Assembly (NCBI RefSeq): GCF_050436995.1
Contig: NC_134758.1
Coordinates: forward strand, 4,030,001-4,094,000
Origin: Anticarsia gemmatalis
Lineage: Eukaryota > Arthropoda > Insecta > Lepidoptera > Erebidae
Reading direction: 5' to 3'
Length of the DNA: 64,000 bases
The notes under the pieces are model-generated. The model did not search any database. It saw only the letters and a list, made by a program, of their open reading frames with translations, and was not told the DNA's origin. A program made the translations under genes and the position numbers. This document shows, in pieces, positions 36,313 to 47,315 of the stretch (within the stretch, counting starts at the first letter, position 1; each line of letters begins with the position of its first letter).

Positions 36313-37302
36313 TGGCTGAAGAAACTCACGCTTTAGAATCATGCGCGAGAATAGAATGTGCCTTAAAGCACAATATAGCTTGTCTCATGCTTTGAATATT
36401 TCGCGCTCCAGAATCATAAGCGATGATAAAATGAACCTGACAATAAATTACACATAGACTTCAAGCTTTATATAATCTGGACTAATTTACTTGAAAGATA
36501 TCGTTTTGCGATGTTATACTTTTGACAAATAGAACGCCTACTCGTATTTGTGTTAGTTTGTTCCGTGTCGAATATTACAGCGTAAGCCTTAGGCGATCTT
36601 GCATTAAGTATTTATCTAGTTTGTTAATCATTTCAACCAAATGGCATTTACTGTGGGCTGAAATTATTTCAACAACAAAATTTCAAACTTCAAAGAGCAA
36701 GATATAATAACCAAGTGTCAAAATGCCGCCATAATTTTTCAATTAACTCAAATACATTTGATTGACAACTAGACTAAAACAGCACCAATTCAATTAGACC
36801 ATAATTGAGCTCGATTTCATTCATTCACTCCTACGCACTGGCACAAAAGAACGAATGAACAGAACAGCACAATGGGATACTTTCGGCAATTTGTAACTTG
36901 TCATTATGTGAATGAATGAATGAATGGGAGGTACTTTCGTTTCGTAAACGTTTCCGCTTTTTTGGTACATGTTTACAAATTGTATATGGCTGTTTTAGAG
37001 GCGTGGCAGTTCTACTTTTGATGGGTTTTTGACGATACTATTTTTAAATATTTGAAATTTTATGGCTTCTTTGAATATTTATTTTGTACCAGAAGCAGTT
37101 TTTGTAGTCACTTTGTAGTTCAAAACACATATTACGAATAGATGTATTTACGACAGCTATAGTAGTTGTCTTCATGTCATACACAAACTTATCACCACGA
37201 ATAATCTAGGTTCAAGTCACTATGTTGAGATTTTAAAACTTGTTAGAGTCTTAAGTCCGCAATTTGATTGTAAAGCAACTGTATTCGTACATACAGAAGC
37301 AC

Positions 37303-37369
37303 TCTTAGAGCAGAAATAGTTCTATAAGAGGCTTAATCCGAATTTCCAGTACTATTTCTGTCTCATAAA
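37303..37369. repeat. imperfect stem-loop
   Basis: CTCTTAGAGCAGAAATAGT at the left pairs with ACTATTTCTGTCTCATAAAG at the right (a perfect 10-bp core CAGAAATAGT, extended with gaps), with a loop of about 30 bases. It could be a tiny foldback element or a chance hairpin. Confidence 0.35.
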
Positions 37370-38050
37370 GTTGAACAACTATCTAACTGTAATAACCAGA
37401 GAAAACAGCGGTCAGAAACAAAGCCTTACTCTATAACAGTTGCAAATGAGTACCTAATAGTGTTGCGTTGTTTGGTCCATTATACAGATGTGGTTGCGCA
37501 AGCCTTCGTGCCGCAGCCAACAAATAAATGCTATAATTTTATAGGTACAATAGCCCCTTGCGATTTCTTATACTGTACACTATAAAAATATACATAAACT
37601 AAACTAAAGCTGTCTATTGTTTGGAAACTTTATTGATTTGTTGTCAATAGTAATGTTTCAATACACGTTTTTGTCTTTTATTCTGTTTTCTTCTTAATTT
37701 GTAGAAACTAAAAATAATTATTGTTGTCACTACTTGTTTAGTGTTGTAAAGATTGCACTTGATTTTCGACAAATCTTTCGTGATCGTCTCATGACGACTC
37801 CAGTTTTATAGTAAAAGTGCTTTTGAAATTTTACCAAACATTAAATTCTAAGTCTTACTTAGTCGTGAGTAAGTCATAGTACTTATATTCAAATACTGCA
37901 GATAGTCATGTCACATTATCGATAGAAAGTACAAAACATTCGACAGATTCCACTTATGCCTTCTCCATTGAAGGAGCTCAGGAAAAACATTATACAATGC
38001 AGGCGCAAATTTTTGTGCAAATTCTCACGCAACATCTTACGAAACACCTA

Positions 38051-38260
38051 TTAATATTCAATACACTTCTCCTTTCCTAAAACAAACTTGCCTAAAGCGA
38101 GACCCATAGCCATATCGGCTGTACATCCCATTGAATTCTTACCATATTCTTCCCTATACGCAATCTGTGCTTGTTTTTTCCATACATCGACTTGTACATA
38201 GAACAATGGTGTAAGGTGCAAATAGCTGGTAAACAGTGAACGAGTGTTCGGTGAAAGCAA
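38051..38260 (-). other. protein-like reading frame, possible exon or old gene fragment
   Basis: The minus-strand frame ends DVWKKQAQIAYREEYGKN, SMGCTADMAMGLALGKFV, LGKEKCIEY then stop. The last 50 or so residues have a balanced, protein-like composition, unlike other frames in the window. A donor-like string (ATATG then GTAAGAATT) occurs in mid-frame, so the true exon, if any, could stop there. The first residues (MLSPNTRSLFTSYLHLT) look like random intronic translation. I recognise no family. Confidence 0.2.
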
Positions 38261-40635
38261 TGGGAACTTAGAAATCGTTTTGTGATATCTGCGTGTAGGG
38301 TTGGCGAGCGAAAAGAAATCGAGCTACAGAATGAGTTAAGTGGTGCTGTTTTAGTTTCGTGTTATGACTTTTTGGATGTGTGCGATGTTTAAATATGTAC
38401 ACTGTTCTATGGATGAAAACCATAAACTAATTATAACACTGATCTGTTAGTTTTAAAGGTTATTAGATTCATACTGATTAACATTCAGAACGAAATCAAG
38501 TCGATATACGTTTTTTTTCCTGCAATTTTGGGTTCGTATAAATTTAAATTAAAAGGTAGGGATTGGCAATTCTATTTCAATATTGTGAAATTCTTACTAG
38601 TTCTACTATTGTAAGACTTGCCAAATACTTGGTCACGAATAGTCCGAATATAATTGTCAAAATTAGATATGTCATCATTGAATACAATACAAATTAGCGA
38701 AGAGTGTGCTAGATTCGTTTGGCAAATTTTCCATTGAGCAATAATCTAAAAACCTGAGCATCATTGAATATCGATTGTGATTTTATCAAGATTGCGGTCT
38801 TACTTCAGATAACCTTGTAGATATTGTTCAAGATCAATCATTAATTTGGAATAAGTTTTCGAAATATCAGTCTATGAATCTTTGCCGTTGGGTGTAGGTT
38901 ATGGTTGTAAACGTAAAGAATCATTGCATGATGAGTACCATTTATACTTGGCTCTAATTTTGGCTAATATTTGCCCACAGTGTTTCTTCTATTATTTTCC
39001 TAGCACTTCTTATGACATTCGGCGTTTTAAATTACTTTACAGTTCATTAAAAAAACCCGTAAGCGACTAACTAATTAATGGCTGAATATAAATTACTTGT
39101 TCAATGTTTATTAATAAATGATTTGGTCCGAATGTGTTCGAACTCTTACACGAACTGCACTGCACTGTAATTTCCACTGTTGAGTATAAACCTCCCCCTC
39201 AGTACGCCATTTTTAAGATCCTATACTTGTCTCATACATTGCAGTCCCATACAATTCACTATGTCGTGGGGCCATCTAGTTGTAGGCTCATCTTGCGAAC
39301 TTCTCCCATTCCATTAGTAATTTATTTAATTAAATCAGTGAAATACTTATTCCAATTGAAGAGACAACCCTGTATTAACAAATTCTGCTTCAACAGTTCA
39401 AAGATTGGAAATGAAGTCAGAATTTATCAAGTTCAGTGGGGCATGAAATTTCGTTAGTGTATTAGTGAGAACTCTCGGAAGAATCGTTCGACACAAATTG
39501 TAAAACGTTTGTTAATCGCTACAGTAACTACCTAGTTCGTTTGGTTAATTGAGTTTGTTTACAAAAAATATACCGTAGATACGTTTATTTACTATCATTC
39601 TGTCTTACTAACAAACGTCGTTATAGTTCTAAATAGTTACATGCTGTGTTTTGTCACTTTCAATCAATTTTGAAACTTTTTATGAGTGGAAAAGACAAAT
39701 TCTGTTCTCAGAGTCAGAGTTTTTCAGTCACTCAGAGATAACCCGATGTTTATAAGTAACACAGCAAGAGGTTTTAATTCTAGAATAAAAGCGTGTAAAT
39801 GTAAAATGTTGCCACTTTATTTGCGAAGATAATTTCATTTAGGTTTTTCATTTCACAACAATGAACTGAGCAGCAAGTAATAATTTGCATAAACATCTCA
39901 GCCTACATAAACTTGGACACTTAAATTTAATAGCAAAGCAAACAATAATAGAAAATGTATACTTTTTGCTATCAATATCATTGTCTATATAAGTAAATAA
40001 TGCCCCATTGTCTAAAGTACTAAAATCACCGCAAAAATCACATCACATGCTCATAAATCAAGCCACAATTTCAATACAGATTCATAAAATCTGTAGCGAT
40101 ATAATTTTCTATGGCTTTAACACAGTTTCATAAATGACTGAGTGCACAACGGGAACTTAACGACATATTTCTAGCTCCGGTGTATATCGGTCAAGTAGCA
40201 GTACCGTGTTGACCCCTTATTCATAAACGCTTAAGTAGTGCTTGAGATAGGCAGTGTTGTCTCGTTTTGTTCTATTAAAATTAAGTGTGATTGTAGGGGA
40301 CAAGATATCGAAGAAAAATAATGATGGTACCATTTATTAAACTTAATTTTAGGCGGATAGAAGTTTTTTTATAAATATGGTTAAAGCGTTAATAATTAAC
40401 CTGCAGTTTTCTAAATTGTCTATTTATATTGGTATTTTAAGAAAATAAAAATTGTACTCAAAAATTATAAGCTCTGGCACTCTTTCCCTAAACCTAAATT
40501 ATCAGGACATCGATGTTTGTCAAGGGTACCTTCCCCTATCACATTAAACTTTGTCTGTTAACAGCTGTTTCCTCTAACGGTATATGATAATTATCAATAC
40601 ACACCGGAAGCTCACATGCCCCTCCATATAAAAAC

Positions 40636-40843
40636 TATAGTCCGACTACTTAAAATAGAGACTTGTATGCTAGGTTCGTGTCAGGCTGAGGTATACAAAT
40701 TCAAAATTCTGAACATCAATGATTTGCTGCTTACGGTGGCTTGTCTGATACTGCTACTTTTTTTTGGAAATACATAGAAATATATTATTCTTTATCTAGA
40801 TGAATCGTGCAATCCAAGGCTCTCTACTAAGTTGTCGGACTAT
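40636..40843. mobile_element. MITE family B, copy 2
   Basis: Left end TATAGTCCGACTACTTAAAA-TAGAGACTTG, right end CAAGGCTCTCTACTAAGTTG-TCGGACTATA. The arms are imperfect inverted repeats, and TATA at both edges fits a TA target site. The interior shares 'TCTAGATGAATCG(T/C)GCA' with copy 1 (GATAGATAAATCGCGCA). No coding. Confidence 0.6.
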
Positions 40844-43471
40844 ATAGATACAATCTAAACCTAAACTCAGACCCTTCTTCCTTGCGTATTACTACAAACC
40901 GGTAACAAACGGTAACACTTTCTCCATTATGTTTATGATTGTGGAAACTTAACCTGAAACCAAATCCGCTTTTACGTTCATAACTTTCAGTAGAATACTT
41001 GAAGCAACCACAATATAGTATTTACATAATATTCATCCAGTTGGTTTGGTGAGCACAAACATCGTACCTAAGTAATTTCTTTCGATTCATTTTGTAAGAA
41101 AAACACTGTCGTAATTAAACTATTCAATCAACAGTTCAGTTGTTTTGAAACTTATTATCAATGTGCCAGATTCATCGAACTTAATTTCGATACTAAACCC
41201 CACTATTCAGTCATGTAGTTATTATAAGTCTGGGTAATTTTACGGTCCAGAAACTGCACTTACGTATCTTAATTTCTAACGATTAAAATATTTTTTTGGG
41301 AAAATATTAAAGAAAGAATAAATATTCAAATTGATAATTAGAACTAAACTTTTGTGAGTCTCAATCAATACTAAAAAGTTTAAAATTCGTGCCAATATCC
41401 ATTCTAGTACTCGTACCTTTTTTACTTTCAATTTTACTTCGCTATAAAAATATCCGCGGTTTGCTTTCTCTTCAAGTTATGATAACGTTATCTTAGCCAG
41501 TTTATTGGCAGCTCGGTATAATGGAATATATTAGACTTGAATGTTATCTGTTAATTAGAGCCAGTTTCCTTGTGCTATTGCTACATTTTGTATTTGTAAT
41601 TTAGTATGAAGTTGTGGGTGGCTTTTTGAATAAAGATTAAGGAAAATTGGTACTTTTTTTATAATTTGCTTTCGTATTTGGACCTGGTTTTTCCGTTGTG
41701 TGTGATTTCCCTAATAAAATTATTTGAAAGTTTAAAATTTGATGACCATATTGTAACTAATTTAATAATTGCCTAAAAGAGCTGTTTTTCTCCTGATGAC
41801 TTTGCCTCCACAAAAGAATATTAAAACAACCAGTGCTATCATTAGACAAGAAATTTCTTTATCCAGTAGAGGGACATAGGTATAGAGGACAGAAAAAAGG
41901 AACGTACCTAAAACTCTTTTCTACCGATATCGGCAACGTTCTATAGTCTAAAACATTTTTGTCACTCATATTTGCGAGTCATAAAATTTTCCTACGGTAA
42001 AAAGAATATCTAGCATACAAATCTATCATTCGTCATAAAAAATTGCGTGCGAAAGAATAAAGAACAAAAAGACGGTACTTGTAGTAATATTATGTTAACA
42101 TATCGTGAAGTGAACACATGTAACACTTAACCTTGGTAAAAGGGGATTTATATGAAGCATTATGTGCTATGGCTTTTCACATACAGGGTGGTAAAATAAC
42201 TTTGTATGTACAGAGTGGATGAAAAATGGTGTTGTTTTTTTTTTGTTTGTTTTATATTTAATTTTACCTGTATTTTTGGGAAGATTTAAATTTTATATGA
42301 AATCAGCAAGTTTTTGGAAAAAAAACAAATGTTAAACTGATGAAAAAATATTCAGCGCGTTCATTCGATTGAAGCGAAGGAAATTACTGAACTTTGTGTA
42401 CATGTGTACATCGATGGATAAGTATTCGATATTGTCGTATAGAATATTCGCAATTAAAAGGAACCTTTAATTGCAAGTCTCCTTCAACATACGCGATTAC
42501 TATCAAAATCACAATCAACGCAATAAAATCATTCACTTAACAGTCGACCTTAGAAACCGAAAGCACATCCATCCATTGATCATCAGTTTTATCACACATC
42601 TTAAAGATCACTATCTTTGGATTCAACACGAACAGTTTAAGATGCACATAAAGTACAGTTAGTGTACATTACTAAAGGCTCATACACACCGGGCAGCCAG
42701 CTTTACCGGCCGGTTATGCCTGCAAAATGTGCGGCTTGCAGTAACAATTGGCTCAATGCTATTGTTGTGCCTAGTTGTAAGAGTCGGAACTCGGAACACA
42801 TCTTATAGAAAATGCGTAGCGTACCGCTACAATCAGAATAGAGAAACATATAAAAACGTTAAAACTTTTCTGTTTCAAATCAATTAACTAATTTGCTCAA
42901 GTATGGTAGACACATATACACATTTGATGAGGGGTACGTTGATGCAAAGACCATACAAAATACTTTACGCCTGACGGATCTTCCGTCAGATTTCTGACGC
43001 TAAGAATTCGATCACTTCTAAAATGATGTTCGACGGCTTTGTGTAAGTTTTCTATTGTGAATATTCTTGGCAAAAGCCGGTTGTCCGTGACGCCAGTGCT
43101 GTGTATAGGCGCCTTAAGATCGAGATAACGTTGCTCCGGGCGGCGCGGGCGCACCGACCTACATAAGGCTTGCATAAGCGAGAGCAATGCACGCAGCATG
43201 CGCCAATATTCAAATTTTTTTGAACATTGTACCAGATTTGTATGATTTATTATCTGCAGTTTTGTTGGGTAGTTATAAAAGATTTTGTGTGAAATATATG
43301 TAGAGATAACGTTTTCTTTGTGAATTTATTTATTACATTTTCAGCACATACATACAATTATTAATACACTAGAAAGAATGCAGTGGAGTGAATTCCAATA
43401 GCCGCCAGAAATTAACGTATTTCGCAAAAAAATAAGAGTAATGTTATAGTATATGTATATTACAGCTTATA
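40844..43471. other. A+T-rich non-coding stretch with two G+C patches
   Basis: 42678-42760 (CATACACACCGGGCAGCCAG, CTTTACCGGCCGG, TGTGCGGCTTGCAG) looks like one end of a dispersed repeat. 43075-43200 (CGTTGCTCCGGGCGGCGCGG, GCGCACCGACC) supports a 100-codon minus frame at 42897-43199 beginning MLRALLSLMQALCRSVRPRR; no family is recognised. A perfect CTGACGGA-TC-TTCCGTCAG-type palindrome is at 42971-42989. Confidence 0.35.
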
Positions 43472-43512
43472 ATGCTCGGTAGTCGATAGTGCCGATTGTA
43501 GGAAATCACCAG
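43472..43512 (+). mobile_element. MITE family A right-end fragment
   Basis: ATGCTCGGTAGTCGATAGTG, CCGATTGTAGGAAATCACC: the GTCGATAGT...AGAAAATCGC end only. Confidence 0.4.
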
Positions 43513-46001
43513 ATCAATATTAAAACTGTAGTATAAAGCTACTGTAACTTTTGCAAAGAGATCAGTAATAGCTCTCAAAAAAACAGAATCTAGAATGTAT
43601 TGCTATGTTCTGTGCAGACGAACTGTGATTAATTTATAGTAATCAAATCCAGACTCCAGACTACAAAACTTAATAAACTCGGAATACATCGGAAACTTAT
43701 TTCAAGTATTTAATTAGCTACGTGCCCCGTTGCAGAAAGCTCGCAACCTATTACATGGGACTAACATTGTATAGGGTAAAACGAAGGCGTATCTCTTACA
43801 CCTCTACCTTCACGTTAGGGGATAACAGGCGTGATGATATTAATGTAAGTATTCAAGTATGCTGTTTATTGCTGTCATGTCGAATGTAAACAAGCATAGC
43901 GAAAAGAAAATTGCTAGTTGGAATTCGGTCGTGTCGGGTGTCGATGTGCCAAATGCCAAAAGTTCAAAGTGTTTAGACGGCATTTGTACTACTTACAACG
44001 ATATATGCATGTGGCATTAAATACGAGAGTTTGAGTCTATTATTTTCTTGTCTTTTTATACAAATTACTTTTTATTACAAATATAATGTAAATATTGCAT
44101 TTTTATCAATTGAATTAGCTACCTTGTGATGTCTTTTTGGTTTGAAAGATAGGGTATGCGACTCCTGCACGAAGTACGGGTAGCGCAAAGTCCTATCTTA
44201 TTAATAGTAGCCCGGAGTTTGGTAACACGTTTTCTAGTGCAATAAGCTCGCTCCTCAATTACATAGGACTAATATTGTAAAAGGCAAACGTATTTCATAC
44301 ACTGCTGCTTTAATTTTTAGGTAAAACAGGCGTAATATATAAAAATATAGCCATTGAACAGCTAGAGAACTTTTATGCCTAATTACTGTCTGCTTAACCC
44401 GTTTACAAACATTAACTACATACTGTGTGTCAATACATGAGCTACTACTTATTTACCAAATGATTTATATTTAACGGGATACTAAAAGGTAGCAAAACCG
44501 TATCTTATTGATTAATAGTCATATCTAATGCGATAAACACCTTGTTTGTACAGTTATGTATGTCTGTTTGTTTGTAACCGATATAACTATTAAACATTGA
44601 TTAATGGTGAGAATTTTACCGTTTTATCTGCGCTACATCTCTTTGTAAACATTTGGTAAAGGATATGAGATATGATTTATTATTTCCTTCCATATTCGCA
44701 TATATATCGTTTAGTGGAATATACTTATTACTTAATCCTGTTTATTATAAAATATGATTTTTGATTTCGGTAAATCTCTAAAGGTATGTTGTATTTGTTT
44801 CTTTAGCCTGTTTTAGAGTCCCACCGCTGAACAAAGGTCTCGTCTCTTTCTTTCCAAATCACCCTATCAGCGACAAGTTATAAGGCAACGTATAATTATA
44901 CCTATACTATGTAATGTCTTAACTTTCATAGCAGAGACAGAAAACTAATAAGCAAAAATATTTGTTAATGTGTCTTGATTGGAAAGTCTATTTCGTAGAA
45001 AGATTTACAATATCCTTCCTGTAGACATCGTTTTATTAAAGTTAATTTCCAACGCATCTCACATTTTGATTTATGACCTTCGATAGTTATGTAGGCTTGT
45101 TCAGACTTTTATAGTGCAATATTACAGTCATATCGGCGCCACACTGCAGCCTACAGACACGACACATAAATCATGACAAGTATGTCACAACGATATAAAA
45201 AGAAAATATTTTTATTCAACCGAATATATTCCTCTTGTATTTTATATCTCCCTCATTGCGTGGATCCCCACAGTTATAAAACGTACTATTTTTGTATTGA
45301 CATCGCGTGAGAGACAGTGTGTCGTTAGCATATTATTATCTCGAATTTTCTTTTTTAGACAATGCAATTGTGAAAACTCCGACAAACCTTATTTACATGA
45401 CAATAAGAAACATAATCGTTCAACATTAGAATTTCCAACGGGAACAGTCTTTTGTTATGTACTTGTCAATGGTAATAAGGTCTTCGTGTTTTTTTTAGAC
45501 GTTGTAAGTATTCGGTAAACAGCCGTTGAGACCGCGGGGACATTAAAACGAAGTACTCGAATGTTTTGCACAAATGTTTTGTTTTTTATCAATTTGTTAA
45601 CCGATATACAAGTCAATGTACTTAAGGAAGTCGTTGAACTGTTTCGGGTCGTGTTTTGATAACAAATGCGGAATAAATTACCATAATGTTATGTGTATCT
45701 TATATTGGGTACTTATGTTAAGACACCGCACCTCCGTCGTAAATGTGGGTAAACGGATCGTGCCTAAAGTTCAGGTATACAGTGCCGGCAGGCTAAATTG
45801 TAGGTATGTATGATTAACTTATAGTAGATACTAGTTTTAAAGCCTGGAAGTACGACAATTCTATCAATTCTGTTACCTAATATAAATAAACTCTTATTGC
45901 ATTGTTATGGTTTAATTTAGTAGTCGATTCAGTAAGTACGTTTAGATCTTAAAACAAGACAGTAAAGCTACTAAGTTATAGTGTAATTTTGATAATGTTA
46001 C
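43513..46001. other. A+T-rich non-coding stretch
   Basis: No gene. Two loosely similar segments near 43740-43815 and 44240-44310 (GCTCGCAACCTATTACATGG versus GCTCGCTCCTCAATTACATA, each followed by GGACTAA(C/T)ATTGTA and a cluster ending in AAACAGGCGT) look like two old copies of one unnamed repeat. Confidence 0.4.
44805..44875 (+). mobile_element. LINE-derived repeat fragment
   Basis: AGCCTGTTTTAGAGTCCCAC, CGCTGAACAAAGGTCTCGTC, TCTTTCTTTCCAAATCACCC. This is the 'GTCCCACTGCTGGGCAAAGGCCTCCCCTC' string that is very common in moth genomes, in eroded form. Confidence 0.5.
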
Positions 46002-46117
46002 ATAGCCTTCCTTACTAAATAGGCTATTTAACACAAATTATTTCTTCAATATGGAACTAATAGGTCTTGAGATTAGCGCGTTCAAAACAAATAAACTCTT
46101 CACTCTTCAGCTTATAG
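46002..46117 (-). mobile_element. old Helitron remnant, inverted
   Basis: TAGCCTTCCTTACTAAATAG, GCTATTTAACACAAATTATT, GAACTAATAGGTCTTGAGAT, TAGCGCGTTCAAAACAAATA, AACTCTTCA, CAGCTTATAGAGA. It matches the middle and 5' half of the family at 21066-21309, with the 3' part lost and many substitutions. Confidence 0.6.
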
Positions 46118-46460
46118 AGAGAAAAAAATAGTAAAAACCGTATTGGTTGATCCGTGAGCGTTGCATAAGCAAATTTAATAGTAGTTGTAAATTTATTCAG
46201 GAGTTGTAATAGACGATAAAAACATGTTATTGCGATAAGATTTAGCGATTGAATTATCGTTGATGTAAGAGTTTACTGGGTGTAAACTGTTATGGCTGCT
46301 TGATTGAAAGCAGTTTATCATCAATAGTCACCTGTTATTGCACTTTACTGAGTAATTTTCTGGAATATTTACTTATTTTGTATCGAATGACATTAAAATC
46401 TTAGTTAGTAATGCATTTAAAATACGCATGGGCACTGATTACGGGGATTATAAGCGTTAA

Positions 46461-46513
46461 AATCTTGCTAGTCAGTAGCAGCTTTGCTGTCGATAGTGTT
46501 AGAAAATCGCCAC
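46461..46513 (+). mobile_element. MITE family A right-end fragment
   Basis: CTTGCTAGTCAGTAGCAGCT, TTGCTGTCGATAGTGTTAGA, AAATCGCCAC. Only the right terminus is recognisable. Confidence 0.4.
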
Positions 46514-46627
46514 TTACAAATAACTGTGTTCAAAAAAGCTTTTTTTTTGTAAAATGTGTTTACATAGTGTTTTCTTAAAGGCCTTTGTTATCGAACTTAA
46601 ATTCTCTCCACAACTAAATTCCCAATT

Positions 46628-46675
46628 TGGCAATCGAACTTAGGACATCACTACCATCTTCATCACTCGAGTCAA
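46628..46675 (-). mobile_element. tRNA-like SINE scrap
   Basis: TTTGGCAATCGAACTTAGGA, CATCACTACCATCTTCATCA: inverted box-B-like segment as at 53840. Weak. Confidence 0.3.
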
Positions 46676-47011
46676 ACGACATGATTACATCAAATCCTTT
46701 CGCTATAATCCCACACTATAATCAGTTACTACAGACGAACATCTGTCCAAAAGAAAAAGTTGCACATCACGTAACACATATAATAATGGGTATTGTCTAC
46801 ATTGTGATATAAACGTACAATTATGTATTTGTTTAGTTGAATGACAGCCTGATGCTGACGGCGGTGTACGAATTTGAACGATTACTGTAATAGACGGTGA
46901 TTGAACTCTGATTTGTAAGCTATAGGTATGGTAGCATAGGATTTAGTATTAGAGATTTTCTTGAATGGATTTAATGTGTTGCGTTTTATAAAATACTGGT
47001 ATTAATGTGTA

Positions 47012-47038
47012 TTATTTTATTGTTGCAGGTAAATATAC
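47012..47038 (+). promoter_or_regulatory. possible recursive-splicing (ratchet) site
   Basis: TTATTTTATTGTTGCAG joined directly to GTAAATATACG. The pyrimidine tract, CAG and GTAA follow the composite acceptor-donor pattern. Alternatively it is an ordinary acceptor for a 74-base exon whose only frame stops after about 20 codons. Confidence 0.2.
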
Positions 47039-47275
47039 GATACCTTATTAGAAGTGGAATTGAAGTTGGAAGAGGAGGGATGCTGCAAGGATAACAGGTT
47101 ACTTTCTATTTTAACGAGTAGCTTAGTTAACATTTTTTGAGATCTGCTCGTTGAAATAAATAAATAATGCTTTATTAGACTATTAAAAGTAATATAAAAA
47201 TATTTAGTGTAGTACATACTCAACTAAATATGTATTTAAAAATTGTCATATAATTCTTTGACAACTTTCTCTCTT

Positions 47276-47315
47276 ATTTTGAGAGGAGACCTCTAACCAG
47301 CAGCAGATATCAATT
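47276..47315 (+). mobile_element. LINE 3'-tail scrap
   Basis: TTTTGAGAGGAGACCTCTAA, CCAGCAGCAGATATCAAT: the 'GGAGACCTCTGCCCAGCAGTGG' tail, eroded. Confidence 0.45.

Larger units (their letters stand above)
36313..40635. other. long A+T-rich non-coding stretch
   Basis: GAATGAATGAATGAATG lies at 36910-36926. The 107-codon plus frame at 39134-39457 shows no domain, signal peptide or conserved motif; I treat it as chance. Two items inside (37303 and 38051) are listed separately. Confidence 0.4.

Noticed and set aside
39134..39457. 107-codon plus-strand frame
   Set aside because: No conserved motif or signal peptide, and a composition like A+T-rich random translation; kept as chance until a search says otherwise.
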